From: Hymenobacter plasmatis
GTDB taxonomy: Bacteria > Bacteroidota > Bacteroidia > Cytophagales > Hymenobacteraceae
Direction: 5' to 3'
Length of the DNA: 64,000 nt
Assembly: GCF_020711255.1 (NCBI RefSeq)
Contig: NZ_JAJFAW010000010.1
Span: 103,535-167,534 of the forward strand
In this document: in pieces, positions 35,480 through 43,428 of the stretch
Layout: every line of letters starts with the position of its first letter
Numbering within the stretch: the stretch's first letter is position 1
The notes under the pieces: model-generated
Databases searched by the model: none
Told to the model about the DNA's origin: nothing
What the model saw: only the letters and a program-made list of their open reading frames with translations
Program-made: the position numbers and the translations under genes

Positions 35480-36754
35480 ATGCTTGCTCACTCGCGCTAT
35501 TGGCTCTGCCTAGCCTGGCTGTTACCGCTACACTGCGCCTTCGCCCCCCTGGCCCAGCGTCCCGATTACGCTGGCCTCTACCGCGACGGCCCGCACCTCG
35601 ACGTGGACACCCGCCGGGAAGGCGACAGCCTGCGCTTCTACCTGCGCTTGCCCGCACCCACCCGTCTGGGCCCGGGGCATCCGTTGCGCCTGGCCGTGTG
35701 GCCCAGCTACGAAGCCCGGCAGCCGCTGTGGCAAGACAGCATCCCTCGCCGCCAGCAGCACCCCCGGCTCACGGCCGAGGGCACCCGGCTTACTTTCTGT
35801 GTACTCACAGCTCGCGTGCCCACTGGGGCAATAGTGGAGCTGCGCACTACGCCCGTTGATACCAAAGACGACTACCAGGACCCTAGCACCACTGCCTGGC
35901 TGCGCCTAAGCGAAGCCCAACTTGCGCGCCCATTTGTACTCACCGATTCGGTTGGGCTGCCCCTGCTACGCCGCTACGTGCGAGCCGGCGAAGCCTTTGG
36001 CGTGGATAGCTACGGCCTGTACCAGCCCGTGCGCTGGAAACGCTACGAGGTGATGCCAGTAGCCGCCCTGCCGCCCATGACCAACCCCGCCGCGCTGCCT
36101 GCCGGCCCGCGCGTGCTGCCCGTACTCGACTCCGCCGAAGCCCGGCCCGGCGAGCTGTTGCACTTTGCGACGCCAGGCCTCTACGCCCTGCACGTGGGGG
36201 CAGCAGGCAGCGCGCCCGGCCGCACGCTGGCCGTAATGGTGGCCGCCAACAACTACCCCGCGCTCACCACTGCCGCCGAGCTAATTGAGCCGCTGCGTTA
36301 CTTGACTACCAGTTTGGAACGCAAGCGTCTCACCGAGGCACCAGACCCCAAACGCGCCGTGGACAAGTTCTGGCTGGACATTGCCCAGGGTAACCAAACG
36401 CTGGGCAAAGACCTGATACGGCGCTATTACGGCCGCGTAACGGCTGCCAACCACCTTTTCGCCGCCCACAAGGCCGGCTGGCTCACCGACCGGGGTTTGC
36501 TCTACATCGTGCTGGGGCCGCCACCCAGTGTGCGGCGCCTGTTCAATGGCGAGGAACGGTGGTTTTATCCCGAGGGCAGCCTGGGTGGCGGACCCATAAG
36601 CTACACCTTCCGCCCCCGGCCTAGTACCTTTGCACCTGATTACTACGAATTGGTGCGCCGGCCCGAGTACGAATTGCTCTGGTATGCCGCCGTTGAAAAA
36701 TGGAGAACCCCACCGACCGCCCTGACCGGCCCGAACGTCCCAACCGACCGGTAG
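35480..36754 (+). CDS. GWxTD domain-containing protein
   Basis: A 424-residue exported protein with an N-terminal hydrophobic signal segment (residues 7-25). The C-terminal GWxTD domain has AGWLTDRGLLYIVLGPP near 331-347, the motif naming the family, and a Tyr/Trp-rich end (ERWFYPEG, YELLWYAAVEKW). Its function is unknown. The N-terminal half is beta-rich and shows no known catalytic motif. The gene overlaps the start of rlmB by 55 bases in a different frame, so the two are probably co-transcribed, with an added internal promoter for rlmB. Confidence 0.8.
   Translation: MLAHSRYWLCLAWLLPLHCAFAPLAQRPDYAGLYRDGPHLDVDTRREGDSLRFYLRLPAPTRLGPGHPLRLAVWPSYEARQPLWQDSIPRRQQHPRLTAEGTRLTFCVLTARVPTGAIVELRTTPVDTKDDYQDPSTTAWLRLSEAQLARPFVLTDSVGLPLLRRYVRAGEAFGVDSYGLYQPVRWKRYEVMPVAALPPMTNPAALPAGPRVLPVLDSAEARPGELLHFATPGLYALHVGAAGSAPGRTLAVMVAANNYPALTTAAELIEPLRYLTTSLERKRLTEAPDPKRAVDKFWLDIAQGNQTLGKDLIRRYYGRVTAANHLFAAHKAGWLTDRGLLYIVLGPPPSVRRLFNGEERWFYPEGSLGGGPISYTFRPRPSTFAPDYYELVRRPEYELLWYAAVEKWRTPPTALTGPNVPTDR
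36625..36632 (+). promoter_or_regulatory. Internal -7 element for rlmB
   Basis: TACCTTTG, an exact TAnnTTTG match, lies inside the 3' end of the GWxTD gene, 67 bases before the rlmB ATG. No clear -33 element is seen. Confidence 0.35.
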
Positions 36755-37752
36755 CCGGCCGCCGCTTCTACGATGGTGCCAACCGGCCCGTCACCCCCAA
36801 GCAGTTCCGCCCCGACCGCGGCGGCAGCGAGTTTGACGACCGCCCCGCCCGCCCCCGCGGCCGTGGGGGCAGCGACAACCGCGACGAAGCCGCCGGCGAC
36901 CGCACCGGCCGCTCCGACCGCGGCGAATCTCGCCCGCCCTTCCGCGAGCGCAACGGCGAAGGCTCGAATGACCGTCCACGCTACGAAAACCGCCCCGCCG
37001 CCGACCGCAGTATCGACATGCTGTTTGGCCTGCGCCCCATTCTGGAGGCACTGAGCGCCGGCCGTACCCTGGAGAAAATCTTCCTGCTGCGCGGCACCAA
37101 AAACAGCCTCGTAGCCGATATCTCGGCCGCTGCCCGGGCTGCCGGTATCCCGGTGCAGCTGGTTCCCAGCGAAAAGCTCGACGGCCTCACCCGCAAGAAC
37201 CACCAGGGCGCAGTCGCCTTCGTGTCGCCGATTGACTATGCCCCGCTCGACAGCATTGTCTCCGGCTTATTTGAGGAAGGCAAAGTCCCTTTCCTGCTAT
37301 TGCTCGACCGCATCACCGACGTGCGCAACTTCGGCGCCATCGCTCGCACGGCCGAGTGCCTGGGCGTGCAGGCCATTGTAGTACCCGGCCGTGGCGCGGC
37401 TCAAATCAACGGTGACGCCCTGAAAACGTCCGCCGGCGCACTGAATATCCTGCCCGTCTGCCGCGAAAACAACCTACAGGAAACCATCAAGTTTCTGCAG
37501 CAATCGGGCGTAACGGTGGTGGCCTGTACCGAGAAAGCCGACGAAGCCGTAGGCAGCGCCGAGGTAGATTTTACTGGCCCCGTAGCCGTGCTCATGGGCT
37601 CAGAAGAAGACGGCATCTCGCCAGAGCTGCTGCGCCTGGCCGATGTAAAGCTTAAAGTGCCCATGGCCGGCCAAATCCAGTCGCTGAACGTGAGCGTAGC
37701 CGCTGGCATCATGCTGTTTGAGGTGGCACGTCAGCGCGTGAACGCAGCATAA
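36700..37752 (+). CDS. rlmB: 23S rRNA (guanosine-2'-O-)-methyltransferase RlmB
   Basis: A 350-residue SpoU/TrmH-class methyltransferase predicted to methylate G2251 in the peptidyl-transferase loop of 23S rRNA using S-adenosylmethionine. The trefoil-knot motifs are clear: DRITDVRNFGAIARTAECLG (motif 1, about 201-220), AVLMGSEEDGISPELL (motif 2, about 292-307) and QSLNVSVAAGIMLFE (motif 3, about 327-341). A substrate-binding domain lies at ~105-190. Residues 1-100 are an unusual Arg/Asp/Pro-rich, probably disordered extension absent from short homologues. The ATG at 36700 lies inside the preceding gene. Confidence 0.93.
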   Translation: MENPTDRPDRPERPNRPVAGRRFYDGANRPVTPKQFRPDRGGSEFDDRPARPRGRGGSDNRDEAAGDRTGRSDRGESRPPFRERNGEGSNDRPRYENRPAADRSIDMLFGLRPILEALSAGRTLEKIFLLRGTKNSLVADISAAARAAGIPVQLVPSEKLDGLTRKNHQGAVAFVSPIDYAPLDSIVSGLFEEGKVPFLLLLDRITDVRNFGAIARTAECLGVQAIVVPGRGAAQINGDALKTSAGALNILPVCRENNLQETIKFLQQSGVTVVACTEKADEAVGSAEVDFTGPVAVLMGSEEDGISPELLRLADVKLKVPMAGQIQSLNVSVAAGIMLFEVARQRVNAA

Positions 37753-37765
37753 CTGTACTGGCCCG

Positions 37766-37966
37766 CTTGTCATTGCGAGGAGGCAGGCCGTGGCAATCTG
37801 TCCTAGTCTCAGCGACCAGCTCTGATATGTGATAAGCCAGTTCCTTTTGATTAAGCGATTTTGCAAAAAGCCCCGACTCATTGTTGAGCCGGGGCTTTTC
37901 ATATTAATGGGTTGGTCGCTGAGAACAGGACGGGGATTGCCACGGCCTGCGGCCTCGCAATGACAG
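37766..37966. repeat. Long inverted repeat (TCATTGCGAGG family) enclosing a terminator
   Basis: The left arm (37766-37818, with CATTGCGAGG...GCCGTGGCAATC) and right arm (37913-37966, with GATTGCCACGGCC...CCTCGCAATG) are imperfectly complementary over about 50 bases. They enclose a rho-independent terminator. The outer ends are 13 bases from the rlmB stop and 4 bases from the manC stop. Confidence 0.75.
37863..37899. terminator. Bidirectional terminator between rlmB and manC
   Basis: AAAAAGCCCCGACTCA/TGAGCCGGGGCTTTT hairpin, with one mismatch, placed at the centre of the larger repeat between two convergent genes. Confidence 0.8.
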
Positions 37967-37970
37967 GCTG

Positions 37971-39053
37971 CTAGTTGTAACCGGCGCCCTTTTTGGCTTT
38001 TACGTCGGCTACAAACTCTTTCACGCGTTGCTCTTCGCTACGCTTGCAAATGAGCAGCACGTTGTCGTACTCGGCCACGATGTAATCTTCTAAGCCTTGC
38101 ACTACAACCAAGCGCTCGGAAGGCGTCTTGATAACACAGCCGGTGGTATCGTAAAGTATTACGTTGCCGTTCACCATGTTACCGTTCTCGTCGTGCTGGC
38201 CAATGCGGTGCAATGAGTCCCAAGTCCCGACGTCGCTCCAGCCAAAGTCAGCCGGCAGGACATAGACGTTATCAGCCTTTTCCATCACCCCATAGTCGAT
38301 GCTGATGTTGCGGCAGCGCGAATAGGCTTCGCTGATAAATGCTTCTTCCTGAGGCGTGCCCAATTTGTCGGCACCTTCTTCAAATACTTCGGCAATGTCG
38401 TTCAAGTACTGATGAAAAGCCGCAATGATAATGTCGGCACGCCAAACAAAAAGGCCGGAGTTCCACAGAAAGTCACCGCTTTCTACAAACATGCGAGCCA
38501 ACTCAAGATTTGGCTTCTCGGTAAAAGTCTTCACCTTGTGGAGCAAGCCGCCGGGCAACGACTGCTCGTCCATGTACTGGATGTAGCCGTAGCCCGTGTC
38601 CGGCCGTGAGGGCTGAATCCCAAGAGTGATGAGCACATCATTGGCGCGGGCCGCCGCCACAGCTAGGCTCATCAGCCGGCGGAACTCGTCTTCGCGCAGC
38701 ACGGCATGGTCGGCGGGCGTAACGATGATAGTGGCCTTAGGGTCGCGTTGGGCAATGCGGTAGCTAGCGTAGGCAATGCACGGAGCCGTGTTGCGGCCAA
38801 TGGGCTCGCCCAGAATCTGGTCGGCAGGTAACGCCGGCAGGTGCTCTTGTACCAGTTGCGTGTAGTCGCGGTTGGTCACGACGAACACGTTTTCGGGTGG
38901 ACAAATGCCGGCAAAGCGGTCAACGGTAAGCTGGAGCATGGACCGCCCAACCCCCAGCACATCATGGAATTGCTTGGGGTGATTGGTGCGGCTAAACGGC
39001 CAGAATCGGCTACCAATGCCGCCGGCCATCACAACGAGGTAAGTAGAATTCAT
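37971..39053 (-). CDS. manC: Mannose-1-phosphate guanylyltransferase
   Basis: A 360-residue nucleotidyltransferase making GDP-mannose from mannose-1-phosphate and GTP for cell-surface glycans. The pyrophosphorylase signature MAGGIGSRFWPFSR (residues 9-22) with HPKQF, then GEPIGRNTAPCIAYAS, TPADHAV, FTEKP, WNSGLFVWR and the C-terminal FGWSDVGTWDSLH, match GMP-PMI-type guanylyltransferases without the isomerase domain. The ATG at 39053 fits the family N-terminus exactly. A TTG-N17-TACCTTTG promoter ends only 5 bases before it, so the mRNA may be leaderless. It lies downstream of kdsD on the same strand. Confidence 0.93.
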   Translation of the reverse strand: MNSTYLVVMAGGIGSRFWPFSRTNHPKQFHDVLGVGRSMLQLTVDRFAGICPPENVFVVTNRDYTQLVQEHLPALPADQILGEPIGRNTAPCIAYASYRIAQRDPKATIIVTPADHAVLREDEFRRLMSLAVAAARANDVLITLGIQPSRPDTGYGYIQYMDEQSLPGGLLHKVKTFTEKPNLELARMFVESGDFLWNSGLFVWRADIIIAAFHQYLNDIAEVFEEGADKLGTPQEEAFISEAYSRCRNISIDYGVMEKADNVYVLPADFGWSDVGTWDSLHRIGQHDENGNMVNGNVILYDTTGCVIKTPSERLVVVQGLEDYIVAEYDNVLLICKRSEEQRVKEFVADVKAKKGAGYN

Positions 39054-39058
39054 TACGA

Positions 39059-39086
39059 CAAAGGTAAGCGGTAGCGAAATCCTCAA
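39059..39086 (-). promoter_or_regulatory. Promoter of manC, 5 nt before the ATG (leaderless candidate)
   Basis: On the minus strand TTG (39084-39086), 17 bases and TACCTTTG (39059-39066) match the Bacteroidota consensus. The predicted transcript start coincides with the start codon at 39053. Confidence 0.55.
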
Positions 39087-39144
39087 GCCAGAGCGCAAGC
39101 TTCAGCTCAAATCCGCCCAGAGCAGGAACCTGCTGCAGCGCGCG

Positions 39145-40161
39145 TTACACCAGCCCTTCGCGCAGCAAATCGTGCAGGTGAATAAAGCCGGCAAACTGCC
39201 CCTCTTCCGTCACAACCAGCTGCGTGATGTTGCGCTGCTGCATGCGGGCCAGGGCTTCGGCCGCAAAATCATCGACGTCTATCGTGGCCGGGCTGGGAGT
39301 GAGAATGTCGCGGGCTTTCAGGCTTTCCAAGTCGGAGAAGCTGCCGAGCATGCGGCGCAAGTCGCCGTCGGTGATGATGCCAGCGAGTTGGCCGGCGGCA
39401 GTGAGCACGGCGGTGGCGCCGAGGCGCTTGCCGGAAATTTCCAGGAGTACTTCCTTCAGGGGAGCGTCGTCGACTACCTGGGGGCGCTGGTTTTGGCGGC
39501 TCAAGTCGCCCACTTTCAGGTAGAGGCGCTTGCCGAGCGTGCCGCCGGGGTGCAGGCGCGCAAAGTCGGCGGCGGTGAACTGGCGGCTTTCTAGCAAACA
39601 CACGGCCAGGGCATCGCCTAGGGCTAGGGCGGCGGTGGTGCTGGTGGTGGGGGCCAGGTTGTTGGGGCAGGCTTCCTTTAGCACCGGGGCGTGCAAGATG
39701 AAATTGGCCTGCTGGCCCAGGTAAGAGTCGGCGTTGCTCACCAGGGCGGCCAGGGGCACGCCCTTGCGGCGCAGCAGCGGCACCAGCACCTTGATTTCGG
39801 GCGTGTCGCCGCTTTTACTGATGGCTACCACAAAGTCTTCGGGCTGAATCATGCCCAGGTCGCCGTGGATGGCATCGGCGGCGTGCATGAACAGGGCGGG
39901 CGTGCCAGTGCTGTTGAGCGTGGCCACGATTTTGCCGGCAATGTGGGCGCTTTTGCCAATGCCGGTGACCACCACGCGGCCCTTGAGCTGCAGGATGGCC
40001 TGCACGCAGTTCACAAAATCAGGCGTGGCCGATAGTGCCGCGGCTACGTCGTGGAGGGCCGCGGCCTCATCGTGAAGAACCTGGCGGGCAATGGCCAGCA
40101 CGTCGGCGGTGAGGGGGGCAGCGCCAATAGCGGTGAGGTTAGCGGGTTGGGAAGCGGACAT
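39145..40161 (-). CDS. kdsD: KpsF/GutQ family arabinose-5-phosphate isomerase
   Basis: A 338-residue isomerase interconverting ribulose-5-phosphate and arabinose-5-phosphate, the first step to KDO for LPS. The SIS domain (about 40-180) shows GIGKSAHIAGKIVATLNSTG and HGDLGMI, and two CBS domains follow (about 210-338). The ATG at 40161 was chosen because it starts at the normal family N-terminus; the frame upstream has no family character. It is divergent from recQ, and with manC it forms a small surface-sugar cluster on the minus strand. Confidence 0.92.
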   Translation of the reverse strand: MSASQPANLTAIGAAPLTADVLAIARQVLHDEAAALHDVAAALSATPDFVNCVQAILQLKGRVVVTGIGKSAHIAGKIVATLNSTGTPALFMHAADAIHGDLGMIQPEDFVVAISKSGDTPEIKVLVPLLRRKGVPLAALVSNADSYLGQQANFILHAPVLKEACPNNLAPTTSTTAALALGDALAVCLLESRQFTAADFARLHPGGTLGKRLYLKVGDLSRQNQRPQVVDDAPLKEVLLEISGKRLGATAVLTAAGQLAGIITDGDLRRMLGSFSDLESLKARDILTPSPATIDVDDFAAEALARMQQRNITQLVVTEEGQFAGFIHLHDLLREGLV

Positions 40162-40481
40162 GGCGAAGCAGGGAATGACGCTGCAAAATTCGACAAAAGA
40201 AGCTAAGCCGGTGCCGCAGTCGGTGGAGCAGCTTGGCAAACAAAAGAATATACGATTGGGGCCCGAAGTACCTCAAAAAAGCCTATTCTCTGGCCGGAAG
40301 CTAGAACAAGCTGTTCATCTGGCATTTGCTTTCCACCGAACAAGATGGCGACAGTTACGTGTTATGAATTTGTTTTCCACAATTCACGAAAAACACCATT
40401 TTTCACGTTTAAAAACTAGCCTCGTGCTTATCTTCGTTAAGAACCGCGCTTCTACACGCCTTCCACCAGAGTTCCCGTCCT
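40162..40481. other. Divergent intergenic region kdsD-recQ
   Basis: These 320 bases hold the two promoters. The best candidate for recQ is TATCTTCG at 40429-40436, one mismatch to TAnnTTTG, which would give a leader of about 40 bases. For kdsD no element closer than GAATTTTG is visible. No small gene is evident. Confidence 0.4.
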
Positions 40482-42686
40482 ATGTCATCAGTTGCCCTCC
40501 AAGAATCCCCGGCGCAAATTGCCGATTTGAAACATACACTTAAAGAAGTATTTGGCTATGGCCAGTTTCGGGGCACGCAGGAGGCTGTTATTCAAAACGT
40601 TTTAGCGGGCCACAACACGTTTGTGATTATGCCCACCGGCGCCGGCAAGAGCCTGTGCTACCAGTTGCCGGCCCTGGTGGTGCCGGGCACGGCCATCGTC
40701 ATCTCGCCGCTCATCGCCCTGATGAAAAATCAGGTCGACCAATTGGCCGCCTTCGGGGTCAATGCCCAGGTGTACAATTCGACGCTGACCAAGACGGAGA
40801 TGAACCGGGTGAAGAAGGACGTCATGAACGGCGACGTCCGCCTGCTGTATGTAGCCCCGGAAAGTCTTACCAAGGACGACACCATCGAGTTCCTGCTCAA
40901 GTCGACCATCAGCTTCGTGGCCATCGACGAGGCCCACTGCATTTCGGAGTGGGGCCACGACTTCAGGCCCGAGTACCGCAAGATTCGCGGTATTATTGAT
41001 AACCTGGGCGGCAACGTGCCCATCATTGCCCTCACGGCCACGGCCACGCCCAAAGTGCAGCTGGACATCCAGAAGAACCTGCAGATGGACGACGCTTCGG
41101 TGTTCAAAACCAGCTTCAACCGTACCAACCTCTACTACGAGGTGCGGGCCAAGCACAACACCAAGAAGCAGCTGATTCAGTACGTGAAGCAGCACAAAGG
41201 CAAGGCCGGCATCATTTACTGCCTGAGCCGCAAGAAGGTGGAGGAAATTGCCGAGTTGCTGCGCGTAAACGACGTGCGCGCCCGTCCCTACCACGCCGGT
41301 CTCGACCAGCAGGTTCGTATTGATAACCAGGACGCTTTCCTCAACGAGGAGTGCGACGTCATTGTGGCCACCATTGCCTTCGGCATGGGCATCGACAAGC
41401 CCGACGTGCGCTTTGTGGTGCACTACGATGCGCCCAAGAGCATCGAGGGCTACTACCAGGAAACCGGCCGCGGCGGCCGCGACGGCCTGGAAGGCAACTG
41501 CCTGATGTTCTACAGTTACGATGACATTCTGAAGCTGGAGAAATTCAGCAAAGACAAGCCCGTAACCGAGCGCGACAACGCCCACCAGCTGCTGGCCGAA
41601 ATGACCAACTACGCCGAGTCGTCGGTGTGCCGGCGGCGGCAGCTGCTGCACTACTTCGGCGAGGTACTCGAGAAAGATTGCGGCTTCTGCGACAACTGCA
41701 AGCACCCCAAGGAGCGTTTTGAGGGCGAAGCGGCTGTGGGCCTGGCCCTGCGCGCCGTGGTGCAAACTGAAGCCCGCTTCAACCTCACGCACATCGGCCA
41801 GGTGCTGCTGGGTTTGAGCAACCCGCACATCGAGAGCTACGCCCACAACGCCCTGCCGGTGTACGGCCAGGGCAAGGAGCTGGGCGACGCGCAGTTCTGG
41901 CACTCGGTGCTGCGCCAGTGCCTGCTCAACGGCTTCCTGGAGAAGGACATCGACAGCATTGGCCTAGTGCGCATCACCGAAAAGGGGATGAACTTCATCG
42001 AAAATCCCTTCTCCATCACGCTCACCATTGACCACAACTTCGACGCTGAGCAGAAGGCCGACGAAGAGAAAGAAGAGGTACAGCAGGCCGCTGGGCACGA
42101 CGAAGCATTGTTTGTTCAGCTCAAGGAGCTGCGCAAGCAGGTAGCCAAGCAGAAAAACCTGCCGCCCTACGTGCTCTTCCAAGACCCGAGCCTGAAGGAA
42201 ATGGCCACCACCTACCCCACCACGCTGCACGACCTCACGCACGTGTCGGGCGTGGGCCAGGGCAAGGCCCAGAAGTTTGGGGCGCCGTTTGTGGCGGCCA
42301 TCAAGAAGTACGTGGAAGACAACGACATCGAAACCGCCGAGGACGTGGTGGTGAAGTCGGCGGTGAACCGCTCGAAAATCAAAATCTACATCATCCAGCA
42401 AATCGACAAGAAGATGATGCTGGAAGATATTGCCTCGTCCAAGGGCATCGGCATGGGCGAGCTGATGGAGGAAATTGAGCACATCTGCTACTCCGGCACC
42501 CGGCTCAACCTCGACTACTACCTCAACGAGATGGTGGAGGAGGACCGCCAGGAAGAAATCTACGACTACTTCATGACGGCCAGCACCGACAACATTGCCG
42601 CTGCAATGAAGGAAATGGGCGACGATTTCACCGAAGAAGAGCTGCGGCTGGTACGCATCAAGTTCATCAGCGAAGTGGCCAACTAG
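40482..42686 (+). CDS. recQ: ATP-dependent DNA helicase RecQ
   Basis: A 734-residue 3'-5' DNA helicase of the RecQ family acting in recombination and fork repair. The helicase core has motif 0 FRGTQEAVIQ, Walker A MPTGAGKSLCYQLP (about 49-62), DEAH at 149-152, LTATATPK and the motif VI region YYQETGRGGRDG. The RQC zinc site is in CRRRQLLHYFG and CGFCDNCKHP. A C-terminal HRDC-like domain follows, with an extra helical tail rich in Glu. The ATG at 40482 fits the family start. The gene ends in a 63-base palindromic terminator shared with the convergent bacilliredoxin gene. Confidence 0.96.
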   Translation: MSSVALQESPAQIADLKHTLKEVFGYGQFRGTQEAVIQNVLAGHNTFVIMPTGAGKSLCYQLPALVVPGTAIVISPLIALMKNQVDQLAAFGVNAQVYNSTLTKTEMNRVKKDVMNGDVRLLYVAPESLTKDDTIEFLLKSTISFVAIDEAHCISEWGHDFRPEYRKIRGIIDNLGGNVPIIALTATATPKVQLDIQKNLQMDDASVFKTSFNRTNLYYEVRAKHNTKKQLIQYVKQHKGKAGIIYCLSRKKVEEIAELLRVNDVRARPYHAGLDQQVRIDNQDAFLNEECDVIVATIAFGMGIDKPDVRFVVHYDAPKSIEGYYQETGRGGRDGLEGNCLMFYSYDDILKLEKFSKDKPVTERDNAHQLLAEMTNYAESSVCRRRQLLHYFGEVLEKDCGFCDNCKHPKERFEGEAAVGLALRAVVQTEARFNLTHIGQVLLGLSNPHIESYAHNALPVYGQGKELGDAQFWHSVLRQCLLNGFLEKDIDSIGLVRITEKGMNFIENPFSITLTIDHNFDAEQKADEEKEEVQQAAGHDEALFVQLKELRKQVAKQKNLPPYVLFQDPSLKEMATTYPTTLHDLTHVSGVGQGKAQKFGAPFVAAIKKYVEDNDIETAEDVVVKSAVNRSKIKIYIIQQIDKKMMLEDIASSKGIGMGELMEEIEHICYSGTRLNLDYYLNEMVEEDRQEEIYDYFMTASTDNIAAAMKEMGDDFTEEELRLVRIKFISEVAN

Positions 42687-42690
42687 CCCA

Positions 42691-42753
42691 CGACTTTTCG
42701 CAACAAAAAAGCCGCTCCTGAATCAGGAGCGGCTTTTTTGTTGCGAAAAGTCG
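42691..42753. terminator. Perfect 63-base bidirectional terminator
   Basis: A fully symmetrical hairpin: core AGCCGCTCCTGA/TCAGGAGCGGCT, A6 and T6 flanks, and the outer stem CGACTTTTCGCAAC. It starts 4 bases after the recQ stop and ends 3 bases before the bacilliredoxin stop. Confidence 0.9.
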
Positions 42754-42756
42754 GGC

Positions 42757-43179
42757 TTAGCAATACTCTTCGAAAGCACCTTGCAGGTTGTTTACGATGC
42801 GCATGGCGTCGGAACCTTCGATGTGGTAGCGCTCAATCATGTGCACCAGCTCGCCGTCTTTGAACAGGGCGATGCAGGGAGACGAGGGAGGATACGGCAG
42901 CAGGTGCTCGCGCATCTTGGCCACGGCTTCGGTTTCCATGCCGGCAAATACGGTCACGAGTTTGCCGGGCTTTTTGTCGGCGCTGGCCAGGGCCATTTTC
43001 AGAGCCGGACGGGCCTTAGCGGCGGCGCAGCCGCACACCGAGTTTACGGCTACCAGCACGGTGCCTTCGTTCGAAGCCAGTGCGGAATCCACTTCTTCGG
43101 GGGTCATCAACTGCTCGAAACCAACTTCGGTAAGGTCTTGCCGGATGGGCGCCACCATGTATTCGGGATAAACTGCCAT
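42757..43179 (-). CDS. BrxA/BrxB family bacilliredoxin
   Basis: A 140-residue protein of the YphP/YqiW family, which removes bacillithiol from mixed disulfides on proteins. The redox motif is Cys49-Gly-Cys51 in NSVCGCAAAKARP, as in the family, and ERYHIEG and a Cys-terminated C-terminus (EEYC) also fit. Length and start agree with the family. A perfect -7 element about 43 bases upstream suggests its own promoter. Which Brx paralogue it is cannot be told from this sequence alone. Confidence 0.92.
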   Translation of the reverse strand: MAVYPEYMVAPIRQDLTEVGFEQLMTPEEVDSALASNEGTVLVAVNSVCGCAAAKARPALKMALASADKKPGKLVTVFAGMETEAVAKMREHLLPYPPSSPCIALFKDGELVHMIERYHIEGSDAMRIVNNLQGAFEEYC

Positions 43180-43221
43180 TTTATGTAAGAGTTAAGGGGG
43201 CGGCGGGGCCGCATGCAACTG

Positions 43222-43229
43222 CAAAAGTA
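43222..43229 (-). promoter_or_regulatory. -7 element of the bacilliredoxin gene
   Basis: Minus-strand TACTTTTG is an exact TAnnTTTG match; the predicted start near 43215 gives a leader of about 36 bases. Confidence 0.42.
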
Positions 43230-43300
43230 CGAATGCCTAAAGCATCCGTGGGCCCGGAAAGTTTCGGGCAGTAATGTACAGGGCGTTAAACCACAAAACG

Positions 43301-43394
43301 GCATGCTGAGCTTGTCGAAGCATCTCGCCCAGAGCAGTAATCCAATCGGTTGAGTTACTACCACCCGCGAGATGCTTCGATAAGCTCAGCATGA
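43301..43394. repeat. GTCATGCTGAGC-family inverted repeat
   Basis: GCATGCTGAGCTTGTCGAAG at 43301 and CTTCGATAAGCTCAGCATGA near 43375 are complementary arms around a ~45-base centre. It lies in the 249-base gap between bacilliredoxin and the GH43 lipoprotein gene. Confidence 0.78.
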
Positions 43395-43428
43395 CGTCCT
43401 TTTTTCCTCAGTCAGCTTATAGTTTAGT

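Noticed and set aside
40602..41903. A 433-codon open frame antisense to recQ
   Set aside because: The helicase motifs on the plus strand are complete; the antisense protein has no recognisable feature.
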